Source: Bacteroidota bacterium (GTDB lineage Bacteria; Bacteroidota; Bacteroidia; Bacteroidales; JAAUTT01). From it: 49,713 nt of DNA. The translations under genes and the position numbers were made by a program. Below are positions 27,834-36,138 of this stretch, piece after piece (position 1 is the stretch's first letter; each line of letters opens with the position of its first letter). The notes beneath the pieces were generated by a model. It was not told where the DNA came from. It worked only from the letters and a program-made list of their open reading frames with translations, and ran no database searches. The DNA is taken from the NCBI GenBank assembly GCA_020048915.1, contig JAIFLU010000114.1:1-49713 (forward strand). The letters run 5' to 3'.

Positions 27834-29381
27834 TTAACAGAACCTTTCTGCATCAAGTTTAAAGAAATTGTTTGCAAAAGAAAGCTGCCGAAGTGTGCCA
27901 GTTTTTTTGTTTTGATGTGTCTCCATCCGTTGAAGAATATTATAAAGCGTGCTAATGGTTTCCATTATGTAAGGGCCTTTATTGAGCATAACACATTCGG
28001 CTCTCACCGACATGGATGCATCTGTTATTTCTGCGCGAGTAGCCAAACCTGTCTTCGCAAGATTTTCGAGAATTTGGGTTGCCCAAATAACCGGTACATG
28101 TGCTGCTTCGCATACCCATAATATTTGTTCCTGTACTTCTGAAATACGCTCAACTCCAAGTTCAACAGCTAAGTCACCTCTGGCTATCATAACCCCAATG
28201 TTTGACCATTTCATGGCCGTAAGCAATAAATCGGGCAGGTTGTTAAAAGCATCTTTGTTTTCAATTTTAAGAACCAAGCCTATATCCAAGCGATTTAACT
28301 CTGAAAGCGCTTGCATGAGTTGCTTCACATCGTAAGCTGTTCTTACAAATGAATAACCAACAATATCGGCGTGTTTTACAATAAAAGGTAAATAGCTGAT
28401 ATCTTCTTCTGTAAGTGAAGGTAATTGCAATTGTGTTTCGGGCAGGTTTATTCCTTTTTCTTTTTTGAGTTTTGTTCCTTTAACCCTAGCTTTGGTAATA
28501 AGAACTGTAGCAAATTTCTCAAAAGTTTCCTCAATTACGCCTCCTATTTTCCCATCGTCAAACCAAATATGGTTTCCAACTTCAATACTTCCTACAATAT
28601 TTGGAATGTTCATTGAAACAAATCCTGCAAATGTTTTCTTTGAGGTAATATTATCGACGGCTTCTTTCAACTCTGCTTCAGTAGAAAATAACTTAATTCG
28701 ATCGCCAATATGCAATATTAGCTCAGCTTTCTTTTTATTCTTCTTTTTGAGTATATGAATTTTTTCAGAGCGAATTTTAGGCCCCGACAAGTCCATGTAA
28801 ATTTTACAATCTTTTCCGGTCTGTTTTTCAGCCTTATGTATTGCATTTATGAGGCTTTTCCAAATCTTGGGATTGTCGTGACTACAATTAATACGAGCTA
28901 TATCCATGCCACTAATCAACAAATCAGTCATGTATTTTACATCGCCGGCTGAATCAGATGGCAACGTAACCATAATTCGGGTGCCTATTTGGTTGTTACC
29001 CTCTCCAAAAAGCTTGTTCGTATTTTTATTAAGCAACTCAAGTGTGGTGAAAAAGTTCCAGATACTTTTCTCAGGGTTCAACAACCCTTGTACATCGCAA
29101 CCCTGAATGGTTCTAAGCTGATATAAAATATTATCGATGTTTGTAAGTACATATCTTTCGGCATTTGCGAAAGAAGATAAGCCTAAAAACGAAAGGTTGG
29201 CCTGCTTTATCCTAAAGTCGAAAGTGCGGAGGGATAAATAGTCAACCAGATTTTTTGCTGCATATTGATAGTTTTTATGTATAGGAAAAGTTTCGGTTTG
29301 AAAAAGTTCCCGGTTATGAATGATACAAGCCCTGATTTCCTCAATTTTTTCGATTAGTTCATTTGTGGTTATCTTTTTCAT
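27834..29381 (-). CDS. Pyruvate kinase-like protein lacking the C-terminal domain
   Basis: A 515-residue protein. Residues 1-130 are a helical extension not found in standard pyruvate kinases. Residues about 131-480 form the A and B domains, with the substrate-binding RINCSHDN (Arg163, Asn165, Ser167), DLSGPKIR, LKIENKDAF (catalytic Lys and metal Glu), IARGDLAVELG (metal Asp) and ATQILENL. The chain stops soon after the A domain (LNKGPY, then about 45 residues), so the allosteric C domain is absent. The catalytic residues look intact, so activity is plausible but without the usual effector control. A complete pyruvate kinase is encoded at 46982-48409. It lies 12 bp after terC and 48 bp before dedA, which hints at a stress or envelope role rather than central glycolysis; that is inference. 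Confidence 0.85.
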   Translation of the reverse strand: MKKITTNELIEKIEEIRACIIHNRELFQTETFPIHKNYQYAAKNLVDYLSLRTFDFRIKQANLSFLGLSSFANAERYVLTNIDNILYQLRTIQGCDVQGLLNPEKSIWNFFTTLELLNKNTNKLFGEGNNQIGTRIMVTLPSDSAGDVKYMTDLLISGMDIARINCSHDNPKIWKSLINAIHKAEKQTGKDCKIYMDLSGPKIRSEKIHILKKKNKKKAELILHIGDRIKLFSTEAELKEAVDNITSKKTFAGFVSMNIPNIVGSIEVGNHIWFDDGKIGGVIEETFEKFATVLITKARVKGTKLKKEKGINLPETQLQLPSLTEEDISYLPFIVKHADIVGYSFVRTAYDVKQLMQALSELNRLDIGLVLKIENKDAFNNLPDLLLTAMKWSNIGVMIARGDLAVELGVERISEVQEQILWVCEAAHVPVIWATQILENLAKTGLATRAEITDASMSVRAECVMLNKGPYIMETISTLYNILQRMETHQNKKTGTLRQLSFANNFFKLDAERFC

Positions 29382-29393
29382 TTTCAGATAAAA

Positions 29394-30305
29394 TTAATGT
29401 TTTCGAATTTTTAATGAAAGAAAAATACTCCCTGTAATTGTGATGGCAATGAATATCAGCGACCATTCAATAGGTATTTTATAAAAGTCAATTAAAATCA
29501 TTTTAATCCCTACAAAAACCAGTACGATTGCTAAACCGTAGCTTAAAAGCCAAAAGCGATGAACAATACCAGCAAGGGCAAAATATAAGGAACGTAATCC
29601 AAGTATTGCAAAAACGTTGGATGTATAAACAATAAACTGATCTTGAGTAATTGCGAGAATTGCCGGAATACTGTCAACAGCAAAAATCAAATCGGTGGTT
29701 TCTATGAGGATTAAAACTAAAAACAAGGGAGTGGCAAATCGTCTGCCATCAATTTTTACAAAGAATTTATCTTCATGCAAAGTTTGTGTTACTGGCATAA
29801 ACTTTTTAAAGAATTTTAAAACCGGATTTTTATCGGGATCAATAGATAAATTACTATGATTAAACATTTTAAAACCGGTAAAAATAAGTAATGTGCCGAA
29901 AATATAAATTGTGAAATGAAACCTTTCAAGTAGAGCAATACCGGCAAAAATAAAAATTACACGCATGATTAATGCCCCGACAATACCCCAGAAAAGAACT
30001 TTATGCTGATATTTTGTTGGTATTTGAAAATAGGTAAAAATCATGATAAATACGAAGATATTATCAACACTTAAGGCTTTTTCGACTAAATAACCGGTAA
30101 AAAACTCCAAAGCCTGCTCTTGTCCTCTCCAGTAATAAATAATAGTATTGAATATAAGGGCAAGAAAAATCCAGACAAAAGTCCATGTTAAAGCCTCTTT
30201 TACCGACACTTCATGACTTTTACGATGAAAAACGCCCAAATCAAGTGCCAACATTAGAATCACAAAGGCATTAAAAATTATCCAAAATATAATAGGTGTG
30301 TCCAT
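29394..30305 (-). CDS. TerC/Alx-family membrane protein
   Basis: A 303-residue inner-membrane protein with about eight transmembrane helices. TerC/Alx proteins are linked to tellurite resistance and to manganese export. The family signature is clear: EKALSVDNIFVFIMIF near 75-90 and LIETTDLIFAVDSIPAIL near 201-218, both with the acidic residues thought to bind metal. A charged loop near 158-180 separates the two halves. The length is usual. It is placed between tspO (34 bp) and the short pyruvate kinase (12 bp). Metal ions bound by pyruvate kinase (Mg/Mn) and moved by TerC could be a link between neighbours, but this is speculation. Confidence 0.93.
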   Translation of the reverse strand: MDTPIIFWIIFNAFVILMLALDLGVFHRKSHEVSVKEALTWTFVWIFLALIFNTIIYYWRGQEQALEFFTGYLVEKALSVDNIFVFIMIFTYFQIPTKYQHKVLFWGIVGALIMRVIFIFAGIALLERFHFTIYIFGTLLIFTGFKMFNHSNLSIDPDKNPVLKFFKKFMPVTQTLHEDKFFVKIDGRRFATPLFLVLILIETTDLIFAVDSIPAILAITQDQFIVYTSNVFAILGLRSLYFALAGIVHRFWLLSYGLAIVLVFVGIKMILIDFYKIPIEWSLIFIAITITGSIFLSLKIRKH

Positions 30306-30339
30306 ACTTTATTTTATTATAAGATTTTACCGAGTTAAA

Positions 30340-30819
30340 TTAACTTCTGTTGAGTAAATAATAACTCGCATTAAGGATAGTTGCAAAAGTCACCCACATT
30401 AAATAAGGTAAATTGATATATGCGGCTAATGGTTTGATTTTGTAAAACATAATAAGCGTGATGATGATACTTATCCATAATAAAATAATTTCGATCAAGG
30501 CCAGGCCAATCATATTAAAATAGAAAAAGATAAAGCTCCAAGCAAAGTTGAGTGCTAATTGTAGTAAAAACACAAGAATGGCAATATTGCGTTCTTTGCT
30601 TTCGCTTTGTTTCCAAATTAAAAACAAAGAAATGCCCAGAAGTAAATATAGGGATGTCCAAACTGGACCAAACAGCCAATTGGGGGGATTGAATGATGGC
30701 TTGTTAAGTGTTTCGTACCATTCAGGTACAGCATCTGCTGTAAATAATCCTGCTATAGCCCCTATGCCTAAAGGCAATGCAAGTGATGCTAATAGTTTAA
30801 GGATTTGGGATTTATTCAT
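30340..30819 (-). CDS. tspO: TspO/MBR-family tryptophan-rich sensory protein
   Basis: A 159-residue membrane protein with five helices, related to bacterial TspO and the mitochondrial translocator protein, which bind porphyrins and take part in stress responses. The ATG at 30819 is preferred over a TTG at 30834. Signature segments are the first helix GIGAIAGLF, then PEWYETLNKPSFNPPNWLFGPVWTSLYLL near 32-60 and LNFAWSFIFF near 90-100, rich in Trp and Pro at the ligand pocket. It starts 18 bp after the end of the beta-barrel gene and is probably in one operon with it and with terC. Confidence 0.93.
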   Translation of the reverse strand: MNKSQILKLLASLALPLGIGAIAGLFTADAVPEWYETLNKPSFNPPNWLFGPVWTSLYLLLGISLFLIWKQSESKERNIAILVFLLQLALNFAWSFIFFYFNMIGLALIEIILLWISIIITLIMFYKIKPLAAYINLPYLMWVTFATILNASYYLLNRS

Positions 30820-30836
30820 AAAAAATTCTTTCAAAA

Positions 30837-31601
30837 TTAATTTGACTTTGCATTATTTTTAAAAGTATAAGATATACCAATGGAAAGATAATGGAATAAT
30901 GCAAAATTGTATACTTCATCATTATCAGCACCACCTTCAAGAATACGGTATCCTGCACGAATATCAAAATTGTTTGAGAGCTTATGTGTTGCAGCAATCA
31001 GAATATCTTCGGCTCTTCCCTGGGGGGCGGCAAGTGCATCACCATCCAGAAGAAGGCCAAATTTATCATCAACCTTCCACAATAGCCTGAAATTAATAAT
31101 TGGTACAAAACCAACATTAGTTTTTTCAGATATTAATCCAGGCGAAGAGAGTGAAATTTTAGCATCTCTTATTTTTGCAGTGAATCCTAATCCAAACTCA
31201 AACTTTGGTTTTTGCACAATATTGTATCGGTATGTGAGCCTATATGAATTAAATTTATACGTACCGTTAAGTTGAGTATTGGCAGGAAACACTATTCCTT
31301 CGAAGAAAATATCATTTGTTACGCTCCCTTTAGATTTAGTTTCGAGAGGAGCATATAATAATGAAAGTGTATGTCGCGATTTTATTGTGTAATTAAACCT
31401 TATCCTGTAGAAAAGATCTGTTTTAGGAATGAAATCGTTTTTTAACGAAAATATTGTACCCAGATCACCAGGAATACGAACATCATTATACCCTGTAAAA
31501 ACAAGGCCGGATTCCAAATCAATCAGGGCCTGGGCTTTTATTGATTTGGAAGGGTAAAGGGCAAACAATAAAATAGAAATTGAATAAATTATTGTTTTCA
31601 T
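30837..31601 (-). CDS. Predicted outer-membrane beta-barrel protein
   Basis: A 254-residue exported protein with a signal peptide (about 1-23, ending IKAQ). The rest is a series of alternating hydrophobic and polar strands separated by short turns (TDLFYRIRFNYTIKSRHTLSLLY, GTYKFNSYRLTYRYNIV, FEFGLGFTAKIRDAKISL, LFHYLSIGISYTFK), which fits a barrel of about 10-12 strands; the chain ends soon after the last aromatic-rich strand. I do not recognise a specific family. It is first in the likely operon with tspO, terC, the short pyruvate kinase and dedA, and its product may be a channel or an envelope-stress marker. The upstream region holds a 21-bp dyad at 31669-31689. Confidence 0.7.
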   Translation of the reverse strand: MKTIIYSISILLFALYPSKSIKAQALIDLESGLVFTGYNDVRIPGDLGTIFSLKNDFIPKTDLFYRIRFNYTIKSRHTLSLLYAPLETKSKGSVTNDIFFEGIVFPANTQLNGTYKFNSYRLTYRYNIVQKPKFEFGLGFTAKIRDAKISLSSPGLISEKTNVGFVPIINFRLLWKVDDKFGLLLDGDALAAPQGRAEDILIAATHKLSNNFDIRAGYRILEGGADNDEVYNFALFHYLSIGISYTFKNNAKSN

Positions 31602-31668
31602 TTTTTTTGTTTTTTAATTTATAACAAGTTTTCTTTGTTAATAGTGCCACCTAAGTTACGTATAAATT

Positions 31669-31689
31669 TTGTTCGGGATTCCGGAACAA
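31669..31689. promoter_or_regulatory. 21-bp dyad, possible operator or hairpin
   Basis: Arms TTGTTCGGGA and TCCGGAACAA around a central T pair at nine of ten positions. The dyad lies 68 bp upstream of the beta-barrel ATG and 115 bp after the transposase stop. It may be an operator of the five-gene operon, or a hairpin that ends the transposase transcript; there is no T tract to favour a terminator. Confidence 0.4.
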
Positions 31690-31803
31690 TTTCCTGGCGA
31701 TACGTTAAGAGCTAAATTAAGAGTCAGCACTTTATAATCCGCAATTCCGCCGTGCAAAAAATTATATGATGTCAGCAATTGGCCTTTTTATTATTTTAAA
31801 TGC

Positions 31804-32742
31804 TTATCCTCTATTATACCTAAATGAATTTTTATTAGACACCGATACCGTCAGAAGTCTTTCAAATAAAGCCTCGCCATAATATCGACGATTAAATTTG
31901 TAACAAAATTCATTCAGATAATTTTGTAAAAATGCTGGGTTAACATCATGATACATATTCAAGAGCATCTTTTTTGCATTGTTTATAGTTAAATGTATCC
32001 AAGGCAATGCCTCCCCAACCATTTCTGTGGGGGAAACCTTGGGATTATACTCATTTATTACAGATTTCAACTTTACATATGAAGGAAAATCATCCGTATC
32101 TAATACGGCATCTTTAGAGACTTTTTCCTCTAAGATAGGCGTTATGGTGTCGGCTTCTAAGTTTTCAATTACCTGCATCTGTATAAACCCTACCCTTCGT
32201 GGTTTCCCTTTTTTAGTGGTCTTTCCCTCAACAACTCTACTTTCTGACTTTGCAAAAACTTTGGTTTTCCTTTGACTTCCCCATCCTCGTTTTAATGGTT
32301 TGTCCTTTTCCTCCTTTGCTGTGATAGAAGAAAAAAAGCCTTCATGAAGATCAATTTGACTGGCAAGTTGGTATCTTTCATCCCTGCTGCCCATGGCTGA
32401 GCGTAACTTATACAGCATCTCCCAAACAGGCTGATAAAGTTTATGTCCCAGCTGCCGTTGTACCTCTTTGGCCGAAAAGCTCTTCCTGGCCGATGTCAAT
32501 AGATGGATAGCTATAAACCAATACTGGAATGGTAGCTTCGAATTATGCATAATCGTGCCGCTTCGCAATGTAGTTCGGGTTTTACAATTTTTGCATTCAT
32601 ATTGCCATTGGTCCCATTTCCAATAATGCTCCGTACCTCCACAACGTGGACAGGTTACTCCATGTTTTTCCCTGATTTCTTTGAACTTTAGTTTCCAACT
32701 TTCCTCATTGGGATAGGTGTTCGTAAAGTATATCAGGTTCAT
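31804..32742 (-). mobile_element. IS1595-family (ISXO2-like) transposase
   Basis: A 312-residue transposase. The N-terminus has a zinc ribbon (CPRCGG at 31-36 and CKNCKTRTTLRSGT near 51-64), then the helix region (LPFQYWFIAIHLLTSARKSFSAKEVQRQLG), then an ISXO2-like DDE/DDN domain. Candidate catalytic residues are the Asp in QIDLHEGF, the Asp cluster in LDTDDFPSY and Asn in IHLTINNAKKML. The frame is complete, so it may be active. I could not define terminal inverted repeats or a target duplication with confidence; flanks are 48 bp to the SRAP-like gene and 202 bp to the beta-barrel gene. The insertion separates two genes without breaking either frame. Confidence 0.85.
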
Positions 32743-32790
32743 TTCTTCTTGAGTTTCTACAAATATATTATTTTTAGGTATTATATTGGA

Positions 32791-33546
32791 TTAACGTAAA
32801 TTCCAATTAATTCTGTTTTCATACACCAGTTCTTTTTTAACATCTTTAATAACCATTTCTCCTACCGGATCAATCAATGACCGATCGTTAGCTATACTAG
32901 TGAATATTAAATCGGATATCGGAAATGCATTCAATGATTCTTCCGGGAATGGGTGAAGCAGGTTCGAAACTAAGGTAAGCATTCCATCCGTCTTAAGCCA
33001 ACGTTTGTAATGCCTGTCGTTCAATATAAGGGGTAAGCGCGAAATACCGGCTTTTAGAAATTCCCCGAAAACAGGAACCGTGATAATCGAAAAGCCATAA
33101 ACAAGAGGATCTAAAATATCCTTCTTCCAAGCATCCCAAACACAAGCCAATCCAAAGGGACGCTTTTTATCCTTTAAAAACACCAGATATGGCTTTTGAG
33201 AAGTGCTTTGTACAATAAAATAATCTACAGGGAGGACTCCCCGCTGCTCACGAATCTGCTTTCGAAAAAGAGGGGATTGGATAATCCCTTTTTTAAGGAT
33301 GCCATCGTCGGAGATATGCCTGTCCCCTTCCAATGGAGCCTCAAGAATCAAGCTCTCCTCCTTATAAGAACCGGGAGTCATCCCAAAACGGAAAGAAGAA
33401 ATTTCGTGCGCCCGATGCGATGAAACAAACGGCATCATATCTCCCGGACGGAAATTATAATTTGGCGTATATGAAACTGTTTCGGGCATCATCACTTCAA
33501 ATTTCCTTTCCAATGTAATCCGCTCCTTCAGCAATCCAAAAATCAT
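32791..33546 (-). CDS. SRAP (HMCES/YedK)-family protein without catalytic residues
   Basis: A 251-residue protein with the overall pattern of SOS-response-associated peptidases, which form a thiazolidine crosslink to abasic DNA through Cys2. The fold markers are visible: NYNFRPGD at 29-36, FRFGMTPG at 52-59, FVFLKDKKRPFGLACVWDAW-type segment at 122-140, and SRLPLIL at 169-175. The active site seems lost: residue 2 is Ile instead of Cys, the Asn/Arg motif after LILEA is absent, the WYEW-type Glu is replaced in VDYFIVQ (107-113), and the His before R-x-P is missing. A stop codon upstream in frame excludes a longer start that would supply the Cys. It may bind DNA without crosslinking, or do something else. 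It is 132 bp downstream of the N-ATPase operon on the same strand. Confidence 0.68.
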   Translation of the reverse strand: MIFGLLKERITLERKFEVMMPETVSYTPNYNFRPGDMMPFVSSHRAHEISSFRFGMTPGSYKEESLILEAPLEGDRHISDDGILKKGIIQSPLFRKQIREQRGVLPVDYFIVQSTSQKPYLVFLKDKKRPFGLACVWDAWKKDILDPLVYGFSIITVPVFGEFLKAGISRLPLILNDRHYKRWLKTDGMLTLVSNLLHPFPEESLNAFPISDLIFTSIANDRSLIDPVGEMVIKDVKKELVYENRINWNLR

Positions 33547-33650
33547 CCTGATTTGTTTTTAATCAAATATCACGATGATAATATAAACTATTCTTGCAAA
33601 TAATAAAATGGTTACTTCAGGTAATATCAAAAATATCTTCTGGATAAACT

Positions 33651-33666
33651 GCCTGTAAACTCAGGC
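33651..33666 (-). terminator. Weak hairpin after atpG
   Basis: A GCCTG/CAGGC stem with a six-base loop, beginning 13 bp after the atpG stop. There is no T tract and the stem is short, so this is only a candidate end of the N-ATPase transcript. Confidence 0.25.
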
Positions 33667-33678
33667 TGAGTATGTATC

Positions 33679-34569
33679 TTAATAATCAACTTTCATTACT
33701 TCAAACCCAGACACTACATCAAATAATTCTTCATCAATAGAACTTTGTCGCAAACTATGGAATTTATGGCTTAATTCGTCGAGCAATTCATCAATATTTT
33801 TTTCGGCACGTTGCATGGCAGCCAGGCGGCTTGCGTTTTCGCTGGCCAACGATTCGGCACAAGCCTTAAATAAAGACGTAAAAAGATAGGCATGGATGAG
33901 TGACAATAAGGTTGGTTTTATCCCTCCAACAACCTGAGGCATGAGTTTAGTTGGCCATTTAAGGGTTGTGAGCGATTGTCTCCACATTTCATCTAACGGC
34001 AATAAACGTTGAGTTGTGGGAATGTAATTAACTGCTGACTTTTGTTGATTGTGAAAAATATAAATTTCATTTGTTTTGTCGTTATTAAAAACCTCTTCAC
34101 TCTGTGCTAAAATCTGCTGTACAAGTGGAGTTATCGCATTCACCGAACCGGGAACAGCGTAGAGTTTTGAAGTGTTGTAACCTATATCTGAAAGCAACAA
34201 TTGAACCCGTTCGCCCACCGCCCATATTTCCTTTCTACCAGGTAAGGCTTGGAGCGATTGGGATACAAAATCGACAAGAGAATCGTTAAACTGGCCCACC
34301 AATCCTTGATCCGAACCAAAAACAATGGCGCAAATTATTTTTTCGTTATTTCTTTTGGTCTCTTTATTCTCAATTATGGTAACCAAATTTTGCTGCTTGA
34401 AATAGGCGATGATGCCCAAAGAAACTGTGCGGTAATAATCTCCAAGTGAATTCACTGCCGTCTCATATTGCCCAATATTTGAGGCTGCTACCGCCTTCAT
34501 GGTTCGCACCACCGATTTGAGGTCTTCGGCTCCGCTCAATTTTCGGCGTAAACTTTCCTGTGTTTGCAT
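33679..34569 (-). CDS. atpG: N-ATPase gamma subunit
   Basis: A 296-residue central-stalk subunit of the F-type ATPase, the last gene of the operon. It opens with the gamma start pattern (LRRKLSGAEDLKSVVRTMKAVAASNI), and has FGSDQGLVGQFN near 84-95 and a long C-terminal helix (ASENASRLAAMQRAEKNIDELLDEL), which would rotate inside the alpha-beta ring. Its ATG overlaps the atpA stop by one base (TAATG), so the two are translationally coupled. The sequence diverges from standard gamma subunits, as expected for N-type enzymes. Confidence 0.92.
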   Translation of the reverse strand: MQTQESLRRKLSGAEDLKSVVRTMKAVAASNIGQYETAVNSLGDYYRTVSLGIIAYFKQQNLVTIIENKETKRNNEKIICAIVFGSDQGLVGQFNDSLVDFVSQSLQALPGRKEIWAVGERVQLLLSDIGYNTSKLYAVPGSVNAITPLVQQILAQSEEVFNNDKTNEIYIFHNQQKSAVNYIPTTQRLLPLDEMWRQSLTTLKWPTKLMPQVVGGIKPTLLSLIHAYLFTSLFKACAESLASENASRLAAMQRAEKNIDELLDELSHKFHSLRQSSIDEELFDVVSGFEVMKVDY

Positions 34570-36119
34570 TAGTTAGTATTTTGTTCAACTTCAGTTTTTT
34601 CCTGAAAAGGCAAAAGTGTATTTTTCGCTAATTTTAAAATTGCTTCACGGTCTGCATCATGCAATCCTTCATCAGAAAACAAACGTTTCACTAATTCAGC
34701 CGGAAGCTCCGCACTCATTTTCCGCAAGGCAAGTTCTGCTTCCTGCATTTTATTTATGGGTACGGTATCAAAAAGTTCGCCTGACAATGCAAGTAGCACA
34801 ACTATTTGATCTGGTACAGCTATTGGTTGAAGTTCCTGTTGTTTGAAACACATTCGGATTCGTTTTCCATGTTCAATGATTTTGCGGGTATCTGCATCCA
34901 TACGCGTACCGAAACGCGAAAACGTTTCCAATTCCTCAAACTGGGAGTAGGCAAGTTTTAGGTTACCTGTTATGGAACGATAGGCCGATAATTGAGCTTT
35001 GCCACCTACACGCGAAACAGATTTACCCACATCGACAGCAGGTAAAATGCCTAATTCAAACAGTTTAGGCGAAAGGTATATTTGTCCATCGGTAATGGAT
35101 ATAAGGTTTGTAGGGATGTAGGCCGAAATATTTTGAGCCTCTGTTTCAATAATAGGCAAAGCAGTAAGCGAACCACCTTTGAGTTCGTCGCTCAGGTGTG
35201 TGGCCCGTTCTAATAATCGGGAATGGATGTAAAAGATATCGCCGGGAAAGGCTTCTCGTCCCGGAGGTCGTCGCAATAAAAGAGAAAGTTCACGGTATGC
35301 GCGGGCATGATGTGTGAGGTCGTCATAAACAATAAGTACATCACGGCCCTGTTCCATAAAATATTCGGCAATGCTTGTAGCTGCATAAGGAGCGATATAT
35401 TTGAATCCCGGGGCGTTGTTGCCTTCGGTTGCAACCACAACGGTATATTCCATTGCCCCTTTTTCTTCGAGATTAGCAATTACTTTCGCAATAGAAGATG
35501 CGCGTTGACCGATGGCACAATACACACATAGTACATTTTTATCGTGTTGATTGAGAATGGCATCAATGGCAATGGCAGTTTTGCCGGTCTGACGGTCGCC
35601 TAAAATTAATTCGCGTTGCCCGCGACCAATAGGAATCAGTGCATCAATCACTTTCAGCCCTGTTTGCAAAGGAACGCTAACCGTAGCGCGTTCCATAATA
35701 GCATGAGCCGGACGCTCAATAGGCAGGCGCTGCTTAAAATCAATTGCGCTTTTGCCGTCCATAGGTTCGCCCAGTGGATTAATAACCCTGCCAATTAACG
35801 CGTTATCGACAGGAATATCCATTACACGGCCCGTGCGCTCTACTTCATCGCCAGCATTTAATAGAGAATCTTCGCCCAACAAAATAACCCCTATTTCATC
35901 TTCGTCAATATTGTAGGCTATACCAAATAACCCGCCCGGAAACTTTAACAATTCTTCAAACCTTACACCCGGCAAGCCCGAAACTTTAACAATGCCTGCC
36001 GATACACGCACAACAGTCCCTATTTCGTGGGGTGTAAAAGAGAGGGTGTGAGCTACCCTACCTTTGTCCATTAGCTCGAATGTGCTGTTTATCGCTTTAG
36101 TAAATTGATTTAAAGGCAT
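34569..36119 (-). CDS. atpA: N-ATPase alpha subunit
   Basis: A 516-residue non-catalytic nucleotide-binding subunit of the F1 part. The Walker A is GDRQTGKT at 174-181, followed by AIAIDAIL. Other alpha hallmarks are ALIPIGRGQRELI near 160-172, DDLTHHARAYRELSLLLRRPPGREA near 267-291 and the SVSRVGGKAQ signature near 360. The normal length is kept. The gene lies 19 bp after atpF and overlaps atpG by one base. A run that reads GAAAACGTTTCC at 34919-34930 matches the operator motif of the left part but is coding here and stands alone, so it is taken as chance. Confidence 0.96.
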   Translation of the reverse strand: MPLNQFTKAINSTFELMDKGRVAHTLSFTPHEIGTVVRVSAGIVKVSGLPGVRFEELLKFPGGLFGIAYNIDEDEIGVILLGEDSLLNAGDEVERTGRVMDIPVDNALIGRVINPLGEPMDGKSAIDFKQRLPIERPAHAIMERATVSVPLQTGLKVIDALIPIGRGQRELILGDRQTGKTAIAIDAILNQHDKNVLCVYCAIGQRASSIAKVIANLEEKGAMEYTVVVATEGNNAPGFKYIAPYAATSIAEYFMEQGRDVLIVYDDLTHHARAYRELSLLLRRPPGREAFPGDIFYIHSRLLERATHLSDELKGGSLTALPIIETEAQNISAYIPTNLISITDGQIYLSPKLFELGILPAVDVGKSVSRVGGKAQLSAYRSITGNLKLAYSQFEELETFSRFGTRMDADTRKIIEHGKRIRMCFKQQELQPIAVPDQIVVLLALSGELFDTVPINKMQEAELALRKMSAELPAELVKRLFSDEGLHDADREAILKLAKNTLLPFQEKTEVEQNTN

Positions 36120-36138
36120 GTTATTTTTTTTTCTGGTT

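Noticed and set aside
31636-31660. TGTTA and GTTAC upstream of the barrel gene as a possible fourth copy of the composite promoter.
   Set aside because: The two units are 18 instead of 21 bp apart, the rest of the 40-bp block is absent and there is no TAAAGGT box at the required distance.
31813-32782. An ATACCTAAA inverted match near both sides of the transposase gene as terminal repeats.
   Set aside because: The left copy lies inside the transposase coding end, before its stop codon, and the match is only nine bases; true ends would lie outside the gene.
31702-32798. TACGTTAA/TTAACGTA as alternative terminal repeats of the insertion sequence.
   Set aside because: Eight bases only, and the right copy contains the stop codon of the SRAP-like gene; expected by chance in AT-rich DNA.
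34919-34930. A further GAAAACGTTTCC match to the operator motif.
   Set aside because: It is inside atpA, encodes normal alpha-subunit residues, stands alone and is not spaced with a second box.
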